The notes beneath the pieces are model-generated. The model was not told the DNA's origin, did not search any database, and saw nothing but the letters and a program-made list of their open reading frames with translations. 64,000 nucleotides of DNA, taken from positions 266,243 through 330,242 of the forward strand of contig NZ_BMNA01000004.1 of the NCBI RefSeq assembly GCF_014646215.1, read 5' to 3'. Of this stretch, positions 19,835-27,743 are shown piece by piece (positions within the stretch are counted from its first letter, which is position 1; each line of letters starts with the position of its first letter). A program made the position numbers and the translations under genes. Source of the stretch: Nakamurella endophytica (GTDB taxonomy: Bacteria; Actinomycetota; Actinomycetes; Mycobacteriales; Nakamurellaceae).

Positions 19835-20047
19835 GGCGGCGGTCACCCGTGCACGGTCACCCGACCGCGCCGCGGGGAAACGGCCGGACCGGCGATCGTC
19901 GCGCGGGACCGGCGAGCCGCGGTCGGAGCCGCACGGGAGCCGGCCATCCGGTGTGCTCGGCCGTCCCTGCCCTCGCCGTCGGCGCGCACAGCGACCGCTC
20001 AGCGGAGCGACAGCGGCCACCCGGCACGGCCGACCACCGTCGTCCGC

Positions 20048-20440
20048 ATGGACACCACCACCGCTCCCACCGCCCCGCCGGCCACCATCGCCAACCCCGC
20101 CCGGACCGTGCTGCGCCGGCTCCCCGCCGGCTCCGTCGCGGCACCGATCCCGCGACCCGCGGCCGGCGCCGTGCCGACCGCAGGGCCGGCAGCCGGCGCC
20201 GTGCCGACCCCACGCCCGGTGGCGGACCCGCCGCGGCGCCCGGCCCGGTGGCGCCGGCTGTCCGCCGGACTCGCCGCCGGAGCCCTGCTCGCGGTCGCCC
20301 CGCTGGCCACCGCCGCGACCGTCACCGCCGCCGCGCCGGCGCCGAGCCCGGTGCTGGTGTCCGCGGTCGACGGCCCGAGCTCGACCGCCCCGTCGAGCAC
20401 GGTGCTGACCACCCGACGCACCGGCTCCGTGCTGCTCTGA
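20048..20440 (+). CDS. hypothetical small protein with one hydrophobic segment (doubtful)
   Basis: A 130-codon frame from the ATG at 20048. It is Ala/Pro/Thr-rich, with basic residues followed by a hydrophobic stretch near 70-90 (LSAGLAAGALLAVAPLATAATV), as in a membrane anchor or signal. No ribosome site is seen and the composition could arise by chance in GC-rich DNA. I do not recognise a family. Apart from this frame I see nothing in the stretch 19847-20509. Confidence 0.3.
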   Translation: MDTTTAPTAPPATIANPARTVLRRLPAGSVAAPIPRPAAGAVPTAGPAAGAVPTPRPVADPPRRPARWRRLSAGLAAGALLAVAPLATAATVTAAAPAPSPVLVSAVDGPSSTAPSSTVLTTRRTGSVLL

Positions 20441-20509
20441 CGGCGGGCAGGGCCGGCGGTGGGACGGGCGCGCGGGCGCGCCGCCGCGCGGGGCGGGACA
20501 CGCCGCCGG

Positions 20510-21169
20510 TCAGTCGCCGGCGAGCACGTCGCCCTCCGGCACGCCGGCGCCCGTCCCACCCGCCGGCTCGTCCGCGACCGTCAGCTGCGCCGCCGCCACC
20601 ACGGCGGCCACCCGCTCCGGCCAGTCGCCACCCACCGCGGACACGGTGGCCAGCCGGGTGTCGTCGGGCCGCCGGTCCAGGTCGACGTGCAGGTACACCG
20701 GCCCGAGCCGCTCGGCCAGCCCGCTGCCCCACTCCACGACGACGGCCGCCTGCGCCAGGTCGGTGTCCAGGTCCAGGTCGTCCAGCTCCGCCGCCCCGCC
20801 CAGCCGGTAGGCGTCGACGTGCACCAGCACGACGCCGCCGGGCTCCGCCGGCGGGTGCACCCGCGCCAGCACGAACGTCGGCGAGGCCACCGTGCCGCGC
20901 ACCCGCATCCCCGCCCCGATCCCGCGGGTCAGCGCCGTCTTGCCGGCACCGAGCGCCCCGGACAGCAGCAGCAGGTCACCGGCCCGCAGCACCGCGCCGA
21001 GCCGGCGGCCGAGCCGGTCGGTGTCCGCGGCCGTGGCGAGCCACCAGCGGCCCAGCAGCCGCTCCGCACCGGGATCGGCACCGGGACCGGCACCGGGATC
21101 AGCACCGGGATCAGCACGGTGATGGTCACGGGGATCGGCACCGGGATCACGGCCGGGGACGGCGGTCAT
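20510..21169 (-). CDS. tsaE: tRNA threonylcarbamoyladenosine biosynthesis ATPase TsaE
   Basis: A 219-residue P-loop protein with Walker A GALGAGKT, the SPTFVLARVH segment, HVDAYRLGGAAELDDLDLD and VVVEWGSGL, all typical of TsaE. It powers the TsaBDE cycle for t6A. The ATG at 21169 overlaps the stop of the upstream hydrolase (ATGA). Compared with the usual 150-160 residues it has about 40 extra N-terminal residues made of Asp-Pro-Gly-Ala repeats and a C-terminal extension of about 20. It lies 11 kb from tsaB. Confidence 0.94.
   Translation of the reverse strand: MTAVPGRDPGADPRDHHRADPGADPGAGPGADPGAERLLGRWWLATAADTDRLGRRLGAVLRAGDLLLLSGALGAGKTALTRGIGAGMRVRGTVASPTFVLARVHPPAEPGGVVLVHVDAYRLGGAAELDDLDLDTDLAQAAVVVEWGSGLAERLGPVYLHVDLDRRPDDTRLATVSAVGGDWPERVAAVVAAAQLTVADEPAGGTGAGVPEGDVLAGD
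21067..21114. repeat. four tandem 12-bp repeats inside tsaE
   Basis: The unit CACCGGGATCGG (with minor changes) occurs four times without gaps. On the minus strand it encodes the repeated Asp-Pro-Gly-Ala of the TsaE N-terminal extension. A length-variable array is likely. Confidence 0.85.
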
Positions 21170-22278
21170 GCCGACACCGGCCGGTGGGTCCGCTCGGCGT
21201 AGGTCACGGCCCGCACACACATCCGGCGCAGCGCGGCGTTGACCTCCTCCGGCGCCTCCAGGGTCGCCATGTGCCCGGCCTTGGCGATGATCACCAGCTC
21301 GGCGTCGGGCAGCGCGTGCGCGAGGAACTCCGACCGGACGGCGGGCGTCATCCGGTCCGAGTCGCCGCAGACGATGACCGTCGGGATGCCGGCCAGCGCC
21401 GGCAGCGAATCGGCTTCGTCCATCATCACCAGCGCGGGTGCGAAGTCGGCGATGACGTCCACCGGCGTCCCGGAGATCATCTCGTCCAGGTAGTCGACGA
21501 CCGCGGCGGGCACGTCGGTGCGGGCGAAGCCCAGGGTCCGGGTGAGCAGCCAGACCGCGTCGTGGGTGCCGGCCCGGCCACGCTCGATCAGCGAGGTGTA
21601 GCGGCCGGCGGTGAGCGACAGCAGGCGCAGCAGCGGGCTCGTCGTCCCGGCGAGCAGGGTGTTGCCCAGGCCCGGGATGCCGAAGCGCTGGGCGGCGGTG
21701 GACACCAGCCCCACCCCGACCACCCGGTCGGCGAACAGCTCCGGCTGCCGCCCGGCCAGCGCGATCAGGGCCATGCCGCCCATCGAGTGGCCGACGAGGA
21801 CCAGCGGTCCCTCGGGCGCCGCCGTGGCGATCACCGCCGCCAGGTCGCCGGCCAGCGCGTCCAGCGTCGAGCGGCCCGGTGCCGCCCGGGACGACCGGCC
21901 GTGCGACCGCTGGTCGTAGAACACCATGCGCGGGGTCGGGCCGTCACCGGTGCCGAACCCCGGACCGGCGAGCCCGAGCCGCTGGTAGTGCCACGCCCCG
22001 GAGCGCAGGGTCCAGCCGTGCGCGAAGACCATGGTGATCGGCGCGTCCGCCGGCCCGGCCTCCTCGACGTGCAGCGCGACGCCGTCCTCGGCGACCACCG
22101 AGTAGGTGCGGTCGGCGACCAGCGCCCCGTAGGCCTGCTGCGGGTCCGCGTCGCCGGCCGCGCTGCCGTGGAGTCGCCGCACCGCACGCCGCTGGGCGGT
22201 GATCCCGCCGAGCGCCGCGGCCCCGAGGACGCCGGCGGTGATCGAGGCGGTGCCCAGCACGCGACCCCAGGTGCTCAC
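21166..22278 (-). CDS. alpha/beta hydrolase
   Basis: A 370-residue hydrolase with an N-terminal hydrophobic segment (about 8-26), which suggests membrane association. The oxyanion region FAHGWTL, nucleophile elbow GHSMGG, acid near VCGDSDRMTP and the final His in KAGHMATLEAPEEV form a complete catalytic triad. The same gene sits between alr and tsaE in many actinobacteria, but its substrate is unknown. The GTG at 22278 overlaps the alr stop by four bases. Confidence 0.9.
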   Translation of the reverse strand: MSTWGRVLGTASITAGVLGAAALGGITAQRRAVRRLHGSAAGDADPQQAYGALVADRTYSVVAEDGVALHVEEAGPADAPITMVFAHGWTLRSGAWHYQRLGLAGPGFGTGDGPTPRMVFYDQRSHGRSSRAAPGRSTLDALAGDLAAVIATAAPEGPLVLVGHSMGGMALIALAGRQPELFADRVVGVGLVSTAAQRFGIPGLGNTLLAGTTSPLLRLLSLTAGRYTSLIERGRAGTHDAVWLLTRTLGFARTDVPAAVVDYLDEMISGTPVDVIADFAPALVMMDEADSLPALAGIPTVIVCGDSDRMTPAVRSEFLAHALPDAELVIIAKAGHMATLEAPEEVNAALRRMCVRAVTYAERTHRPVSA

Positions 22279-23489
22279 CAGCGTCCTCCTTGCTCCGTCC
22301 GGTGCGCCCCGCGGTCGCTGCCGGACACGTGGCGGCGCGGCACCCGGGGTCCGACCCGGGTGACGATCTCGTAGTCGATCGTGCCGCACGCCACCGCCCA
22401 CTCCGACGCGGTGGGCTCGCCGCGGTCGCCGGGGCCGAACAGCAGGACCTCGTCGCCCGCGGCCACCGGGTCGTCCCCGCAGTCGACGACGAACTGGTCC
22501 ATGGCCACCTGGCCGGCGACGGTGCGGCGCCGGCCGGCCAGCCACACCTGGGCCCGGTTCGACGCGGCCCGCGGGATGCCGTCGGCGTAGCCCAGCGGCA
22601 CCAGGGCCAGGGTGGTCTCCCGCGTGGTCCGGTAGGTCCACCCGTAGGACACGCCGTGGCCGGCCGGGACCCGCTTGACCAGCGCGACGGCGGCCCGCAG
22701 CGTCATCGCCGGCCGCAGCGCCACCGGATGCTGCCGCTCGCCGCCGCCCGGCGGCACCGGGTCGAGCCCGTACAGCCCGATGCCGCAGCGCACCAGGGTG
22801 CCGACGGTGGCCGGGTGCACGAGCGTCGCGCCGGTGTTGGCCAGGTGCTCCCAGCGCGGGGCCAGCCCGGCGGCGCGCACGGCGCGCCGGGCGCGGTCCC
22901 ACACCGCGAGCTGGTCGGCGACCGACGGGTCCTCGGGCACCTCGCCGTTGGCCAGGTGGCTCATCAGGCCGACCACCTCGACCCGGCCGGCGAGCCGGGC
23001 CGCCGTCACCGCGGCCAGCAGCTCGGGCAACGCGGCCGGCGCGACACCGCCCCGGCCGAGGCCGGTGTCCACCTTGACGTGCACCGGCACCGGCCCGCCA
23101 CCGGCCGCGGCACCGGCCTGGTCGAGCAGCGCGGCGAGCTGCTGCGTCGACGACACGGTCAGCTGCACCCCGGCGGCCAGCGCCGGCCGCAGGTCCTCGC
23201 CCGGGACCCACAGCCAGGCGACCACCGGAGCGGCGATGCCGGCGTCGCGCAGCTGGACCGCCTCGCCCGGCGTGGCCACGCCGAGCACCGCCGCGCCGGC
23301 CGCGACGGCCTCCCGGGCGACGGGGGCGGCGCCGTGCCCGTACCCGTCCGCCTTGACCACCGCCATCAGCTCCGCACCGGGGGCGGCGCGCCGCGCGGCC
23401 GCCAGCAGGGCCCGGGTGTTGGCCCGCACCGCCCACAGGTCGACGACCGCGACGGCACGCTCGCGCGAGCCGGGCGGCGGGGTCTCCAT
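22275..23489 (-). CDS. alr: alanine racemase
   Basis: A 404-residue PLP enzyme that makes D-alanine for peptidoglycan. Lys46 in AVVKADGYGHG binds PLP and Tyr282 in GHGVSYGWTYRT is the second catalytic base. GYADGIPR and QVAMDQFVVD are further family motifs. The ATG at 23489 starts the protein at the usual place. Downstream genes (hydrolase, tsaE) overlap it, so it heads a coupled unit. Confidence 0.96.
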   Translation of the reverse strand: METPPPGSRERAVAVVDLWAVRANTRALLAAARRAAPGAELMAVVKADGYGHGAAPVAREAVAAGAAVLGVATPGEAVQLRDAGIAAPVVAWLWVPGEDLRPALAAGVQLTVSSTQQLAALLDQAGAAAGGGPVPVHVKVDTGLGRGGVAPAALPELLAAVTAARLAGRVEVVGLMSHLANGEVPEDPSVADQLAVWDRARRAVRAAGLAPRWEHLANTGATLVHPATVGTLVRCGIGLYGLDPVPPGGGERQHPVALRPAMTLRAAVALVKRVPAGHGVSYGWTYRTTRETTLALVPLGYADGIPRAASNRAQVWLAGRRRTVAGQVAMDQFVVDCGDDPVAAGDEVLLFGPGDRGEPTASEWAVACGTIDYEIVTRVGPRVPRRHVSGSDRGAHRTEQGGRW

Positions 23490-23547
23490 GACCAGATTCG
23501 ACCACGAGCCACGGAGGACGGTCGCCGGCCGCGCCGCCGCCCGGGTC

Positions 23548-23757
23548 CTACCCGAGGTCCCGGAGGGTGAGTGCGGCACCGACGACCGAGGCGCCGATCA
23601 GCACGACCAGGGTGACGACGTAGATCCACGCCGGCCAGTGGGTCGTCATCACCAGCACCGTCTCGGCGATCAGGCACGCCACCACCAGCAGCCCGCCGGC
23701 CAGCACGGTGCGCTTGCGGGCGCGTTCGAACGCGGCCTCGTCGTGCGGCTCGGGCAT
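23548..23757 (-). CDS. small membrane protein with two helices
   Basis: A 69-residue protein from the ATG at 23757. After a charged start (PEPHDEAAFERARKR) it has two predicted membrane helices at about 18-36 and 43-64. I do not recognise the family. Its position between nnr and alr on the same strand, 58 bases before alr, fits one operon. No strong ribosome site is visible, so existence is likely but not certain. Confidence 0.55.
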   Translation of the reverse strand: MPEPHDEAAFERARKRTVLAGGLLVVACLIAETVLVMTTHWPAWIYVVTLVVLIGASVVGAALTLRDLG

Positions 23758-23833
23758 GGGCGCACGGTCACCGCACGGGGACGGACGGAAACGTCGCGGG
23801 ACGGTCGGCGCCGCTCCGGCCGCATCCGCGGGA

Positions 23834-25285
23834 TCAGCGCTGCACCGGCACCCGGAGCAGGTCCCACAGCTGGTGGGCACCGGCGGCGCGCAGCGCGGCC
23901 GCCCGCTCCCCCGCGCGGCCGTGCAGGTGCGCGCCCGCCGCGGCGGCGGTGGCCGGCGATAGGCCGGCCGCCAGCAGCGAACCGATCACACCGGACAGGA
24001 CGTCGCCGGACCCCGCGGTGGCCAGCCACCCCGACCCGGTGGTGTTGACGGTGACCGTCCCGCCCGGCTCGGCGACCAGCGTCCGGTGTCCCTTGAGCAG
24101 CACCGTCACGCCGGCCAGGGCGGCCGCCCGGCGGACCGCCCCGAGCCGGTCGGCCAGGTCCAGGTCGGGGAAGATCCGCGCGAACTCCCGCTCGTGCGGG
24201 GTTAGCACGGTGGGCCGGTCCCGCCGGGCGGCCAGCAGCTCCGGGTGGCGGGCGAGCAGGGTCAGGCCGTCCGCGTCGACGAGCACGGGCGCGTCGGCGT
24301 CCACCACCGTGCGGAGCCGGTCCAGCGCGGCCTCGTCGGTCCCCATCCCGGGACCGGCCACCCAGGCCTGCACCTGGCCGGCCCGGGACGGGTCGTCCCC
24401 GGCCACCACCTCGGGCCAGCGCGCGACGACCGCCGCGGCCTGGGGCCCGGCGTAGCGGACCATGCCGGGCCGCACCCGGACGGCGCCGCCGACGCACAGC
24501 AGCGCAGCGCCCGGGTACTGCGCCGAGCCGGCGACGATGCCCGGCACCCCGCCGGTGTACTTGTCCGAACCCGTCCGCGGGTCCGGCAGCAGGGCCTCGA
24601 CGTCCAGGTCGGTGAGCACCTCCACCCGCGCGTCCGCGGGCTTGGGCGCGAACCCGACGTCGGCCACCAGCACTGTCCCGGCCACGTCGTCGGCCAGCAG
24701 CAAGCCGGGCTTGAGACCGCCGACGGTGACGGTGACGTCGGCGGTGAACACCGGACCGGCGTGCGTCCCGGTGTCGGGGTCCAGCCCGCTGGGCACGTCG
24801 ACCGCGACCCGCAGCGCCGCCGCCGGCACCAGGTCCACCCACCGGGCGGCGTCCGGCCGCAGCGGTCCGCGGGCGCCGATCCCGACGATCCCGTCGACGA
24901 CGACGTCCGCCCGTTCCAGCACCCCGGCGACGGCGCCGCCGCCCGCGCCGTCGACGGCGAGCACCCGGCCACGGCGCGCCCGGAACGCGGCCAGCCCGCC
25001 GGCGTGCGCCCGGCCCGGGTCGAGCAGCACCGCGGTGACGGCCATCCCGCGCCGGCGCAGCAGCGCGCCGGCGTGCAGCGCGTCGCCGCCGTTGTTACCG
25101 GCGCCGACGAGCAGCACCGCTTCCGCACCGGTGACCGGGTCCAGGCGGTCGCACACCGCCCAGGCGACGTGCCCGGCGGCACGCCGCATCAGCTCCTGGT
25201 CACCGGTCCTGGCCAGCGCCGCGGACTCGGCGGCGCGGATCTGCTCGACGGTCCAGGCGTGCAGCACGGGCGACCTCCGGTTCAC
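23834..25285 (-). CDS. nnr: bifunctional NAD(P)HX epimerase/dehydratase
   Basis: A 483-residue fusion. The N-terminal YjeF/NnrE domain (about 1-220) has LLVGAGNNGGDALHAGALLRRRG and VAVDVPSGLDPDTG. The C-terminal NnrD domain (about 230-483) has VPGIVAGSAQYPGAALL, LTPHEREFARI and NTTGSGWLATAGSGDVLSGVIG with the GSGD active-site motif. The enzyme repairs hydrated NADH and NADPH. It lies upstream of alr on the same strand, a common actinobacterial order. Confidence 0.95.
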   Translation of the reverse strand: MNRRSPVLHAWTVEQIRAAESAALARTGDQELMRRAAGHVAWAVCDRLDPVTGAEAVLLVGAGNNGGDALHAGALLRRRGMAVTAVLLDPGRAHAGGLAAFRARRGRVLAVDGAGGGAVAGVLERADVVVDGIVGIGARGPLRPDAARWVDLVPAAALRVAVDVPSGLDPDTGTHAGPVFTADVTVTVGGLKPGLLLADDVAGTVLVADVGFAPKPADARVEVLTDLDVEALLPDPRTGSDKYTGGVPGIVAGSAQYPGAALLCVGGAVRVRPGMVRYAGPQAAAVVARWPEVVAGDDPSRAGQVQAWVAGPGMGTDEAALDRLRTVVDADAPVLVDADGLTLLARHPELLAARRDRPTVLTPHEREFARIFPDLDLADRLGAVRRAAALAGVTVLLKGHRTLVAEPGGTVTVNTTGSGWLATAGSGDVLSGVIGSLLAAGLSPATAAAAGAHLHGRAGERAAALRAAGAHQLWDLLRVPVQR

Positions 25286-25379
25286 GGGGCCGGCGGCCCC
25301 CGCGGCATTGTGCCCGCGGGGTGGCGTCCCGATGCGCGGCGGCCGGCGGGCGGCGGCCTCCCGGTGCGAGCGGGCTCGC

Positions 25380-26339
25380 CTACCGCCCGTCGCCGCCGGC
25401 GGTCCCGACGCCCGGCGCGACCCGCGGCAGCTTGACCGGTGAGCGGATCATGTCGACCCGCCGGACCAGCCCGCCGGAGACCGTCAGCGACAGCACCGTG
25501 GTCAGCGTCCGGTCGGCGAACAGCGCCAGCCCGAGGGCGCCGTTGACCGACACCAGCTCGGCCTGCTGCCCCTGGCCGAAGCGGTGCTGGGTGCCGAGCA
25601 GGAAGCGCGCCACCTTGTCGCGGCCGCGCACCGGCCGGCGGGCGGCGCTGACGTGCCCGCCGCCGTCGCTGGTCAGCACCACGTCCGGGTCCAGCGCACG
25701 CATCAGCGCCGCCAGGTCTCCGCCGGCGGCGGCCTCGAGGAACCGGGTCACCGCCGCCGTGTGCTCGGCCCGGTCGACGCCCACCCGCGGAGCGCCGGCG
25801 GCGACGTGCCCGCGGGCCCGCGCGGCCAGCTGCCGGACCGCGGCGGGCGTCCGGCCGACGGCGGCGGCGACGTCGGTGAACGGCAGGCCGAACAGGTCGT
25901 GCAGCACCCAGGCGGTGCGCTCGGCCGGCGTCAGGGTCTCCAGGACGACGAGCAGGGCGTACCCCACCTCGTCGTCCAGGGTGACCCGGTCGGCCGGGTC
26001 CGCACCGGCGTCGGCTCCCCCGGCCGGCGGCCAGCTGCCCAGCACCGGCTCGGGCAGCCACGGACCGGTGTAGACCTCGCGGCGGACCCGGGCCGACCGG
26101 AGCGCGTCCAGGGCGGCCCGGGCGACGGCCACGGTGGCCCAGGCCTCGACGTCCAGCACGGGGTCGCGACGGTCGGCCGCCACCAGGCGCAGCCAGACGT
26201 CGGACACCACGTCCTCGGCCTCGGCCCGGCTGCCCAGGATCGCGTACGCCACCCGGACCAGGTGGTCGCGGGAGGACTCGTAGTCGGCCGCGAGCGCGGC
26301 CGACCGGTGGGCCGGATCCGCGGCCGGGTGACCGCTCAC
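25380..26339 (-). CDS. ECF41-group sigma factor (SigJ-like, C-terminal SnoaL-type domain)
   Basis: A 319-residue ECF sigma factor. Region 2 is about 12-82 (AEDVVSDVWLRLV), region 4 about 128-180 (FTDVAAAVGRTPAAVRQLAARARGH), and a SnoaL/NTF2-like domain fills 190-300. Two marks of ECF41 are present: WLPEP at 94-98 in the linker and DGGG at 225-228 in the C-terminal domain. In this group the fused domain, not a separate anti-sigma factor, controls activity. The GTG at 26339 overlaps the stop of the upstream NmrA-like gene (GTGA). That gene is the group's typical partner and probable target. Confidence 0.93.
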   Translation of the reverse strand: MSGHPAADPAHRSAALAADYESSRDHLVRVAYAILGSRAEAEDVVSDVWLRLVAADRRDPVLDVEAWATVAVARAALDALRSARVRREVYTGPWLPEPVLGSWPPAGGADAGADPADRVTLDDEVGYALLVVLETLTPAERTAWVLHDLFGLPFTDVAAAVGRTPAAVRQLAARARGHVAAGAPRVGVDRAEHTAAVTRFLEAAAGGDLAALMRALDPDVVLTSDGGGHVSAARRPVRGRDKVARFLLGTQHRFGQGQQAELVSVNGALGLALFADRTLTTVLSLTVSGGLVRRVDMIRSPVKLPRVAPGVGTAGGDGR

Positions 26340-27127
26340 CCGGCCCGGCCCTCGGTCGACGGCGCGACGCCGGGCACGCCGGCGGCAACGCGGGCGTCGC
26401 TGCACAACCAGTCGTCGAAGGTCTGCGTGCCCAGGGTGGCGCCGCCCGTCGGCAGCAGCCCGGTGCCGGCCATCTCGCGGCCGACCGCGCCGGGGAAGCG
26501 CAGCCGCAGCACCGGCCGGCGGTCCCGGCGCAGGTGCGCCAGCCGGCGGATCATCGCGTCCATCCACTCGGGCTGCGGGCCGGCCAGGTCCGGGGCGTGG
26601 CCGACCGGCGCGGCGGCGGCCAGCTCGACCAGCCGGCGGGCCACTTCCCGGGCGGCCACCGGCTGGCTGTGCATCCGCGGCGCCAACACCAGCGGCCCGC
26701 GCCGGGCCAGCATCTGCGCGGCGAACTCGTGGAACTGGGTGGCCCGCAGCACGGTGGCCGGCACCGGGCCGGACAGCGCCGCCGCCTCCTGCGCCTGCTT
26801 GCCGTGGTAGTAGCCGGACGGCACCCGGTCGATGCCGACGATCGACAGGCTGACCAGGTGCCCGACGTCCGCCCGGGCGCCCGCGGCGGACAGCCGGTCG
26901 GTGACCGTGCGGAAGAAGGTCTCGGCGGACCGGCGCCGCAGCGTGGCGATGTTGCTGACGTCGACGACAGCGTCCGCACCGGCCAGCGCGGCGTCGAGTC
27001 CGGACCCGGTGACCAGGTCGACGCCGGTCGACCGGGCGACCACCACCGGCGTGTGCCCGGCCGCCCGCGCCTCGTCGACGACGAGCCGCCCCACCCAGCC
27101 GGTGCCACCGGCGATCGCGATCCTCAT
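26336..27127 (-). CDS. NAD(P)-binding NmrA/epimerase-like protein, partner of the ECF41 sigma factor
   Basis: A 263-residue atypical SDR with the dinucleotide loop IAGGTGWVG near the N-terminus and no classical Tyr-x-x-x-Lys dyad in the usual place (GYYHGKQAQE offers a Tyr and Lys). A GGAGG ribosome site lies 8 bases before the ATG at 27127. ECF41 sigma factors are known to sit beside carboxymuconolactone decarboxylase, oxidoreductase or epimerase genes; this is such a gene. It is the first gene of the pair and is preceded by an ECF41-type promoter. The substrate is unknown. Confidence 0.88.
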   Translation of the reverse strand: MRIAIAGGTGWVGRLVVDEARAAGHTPVVVARSTGVDLVTGSGLDAALAGADAVVDVSNIATLRRRSAETFFRTVTDRLSAAGARADVGHLVSLSIVGIDRVPSGYYHGKQAQEAAALSGPVPATVLRATQFHEFAAQMLARRGPLVLAPRMHSQPVAAREVARRLVELAAAAPVGHAPDLAGPQPEWMDAMIRRLAHLRRDRRPVLRLRFPGAVGREMAGTGLLPTGGATLGTQTFDDWLCSDARVAAGVPGVAPSTEGRAG

Positions 27128-27239
27128 TCCGACACCTCCGGGTGCTGCGCGCCGGCGGTGCCGGCGGCGGGTCGGGTACCAGGGTGGACCGGCCGGTCCG
27201 GGCCGGCGAGCGGGGTCTGTACGTGGGTCATACGGACAG

Positions 27240-27267
27240 GACGGTGCAGGGCACCCGCGGTGTGACA
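27240..27267 (-). promoter_or_regulatory. ECF41-type promoter
   Basis: On the minus strand TGTCACA (27267-27261) is followed after 17 bases by CGTC (27243-27240). This is the published ECF41 target pattern, and it lies about 110 bases upstream of the partner gene. The sigma factor most likely transcribes its own operon from it. Confidence 0.82.
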
Positions 27268-27296
27268 TCGCCGCCGGGCGCGCCCGCCCACGCGGG

Positions 27297-27707
27297 TCAG
27301 CCGGCCGCCGGCCCGAGGCCCAGCACGACGGCCGCGGCGATCCCGGCGTCGTGGGACAGCGAGATCCGCCAGTCGGCCACGCCCGCGGCGTCGGCGGCCG
27401 CCCGGACCGTCCCGCGGGTCGCCAGCACCGGCCGTCCCGAGGCCTGCGAGACCACCGAGCAGTCGTGCCAGTCCATGCCGCGCGGCACCCCGAGCGCCTT
27501 GGCCACCGCCTCCTTGACCGCGAACCGGGCGGCCAGCGACGCGGACCCGCGCGGCGCTCCGGACGGCGTGACGAGCTCGTCGGGCCGGAACAGCCGCGCC
27601 GCCAGCGACGGGGTGCGGCGCAGCGACTCGGCGAACCGCTCGACGGCCACCACGTCGATGCCCACGCCCACCACCGCGGCGCCGGCCGGGACGTCCGGCA
27701 CGGTCAC
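27297..27707 (-). CDS. acpS: holo-[acyl-carrier-protein] synthase
   Basis: A 136-residue phosphopantetheinyl transferase. [12 protein letters not shown] holds the metal-binding Asp and [12 protein letters not shown] holds the conserved Glu and Lys; the C-terminal [14 protein letters not shown] is also typical. It loads CoA-derived phosphopantetheine on acyl carrier protein. Start is the GTG at 27707, 36 bases after glmS, so the pair is probably co-transcribed. Confidence 0.94.
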   Translation of the reverse strand: MTVPDVPAGAAVVGVGIDVVAVERFAESLRRTPSLAARLFRPDELVTPSGAPRGSASLAARFAVKEAVAKALGVPRGMDWHDCSVVSQASGRPVLATRGTVRAAADAAGVADWRISLSHDAGIAAAVVLGLGPAAG

Positions 27708-27743
27708 CGGTCCCCCGCCCGCGGCGCGGGGATCACCGGCGAC

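Noticed and set aside
9400-20500. prophage, integrative element or IS as carrier of the island
   Set aside because: No integrase, transposase, terminal repeats or tRNA at the borders were found; only metabolic genes are present.
19999-20559. 186-codon minus-strand frame between the small hydroxylase subunit and tsaE
   Set aside because: No domain, and it overlaps the end of tsaE; composition is that of a shadow frame.
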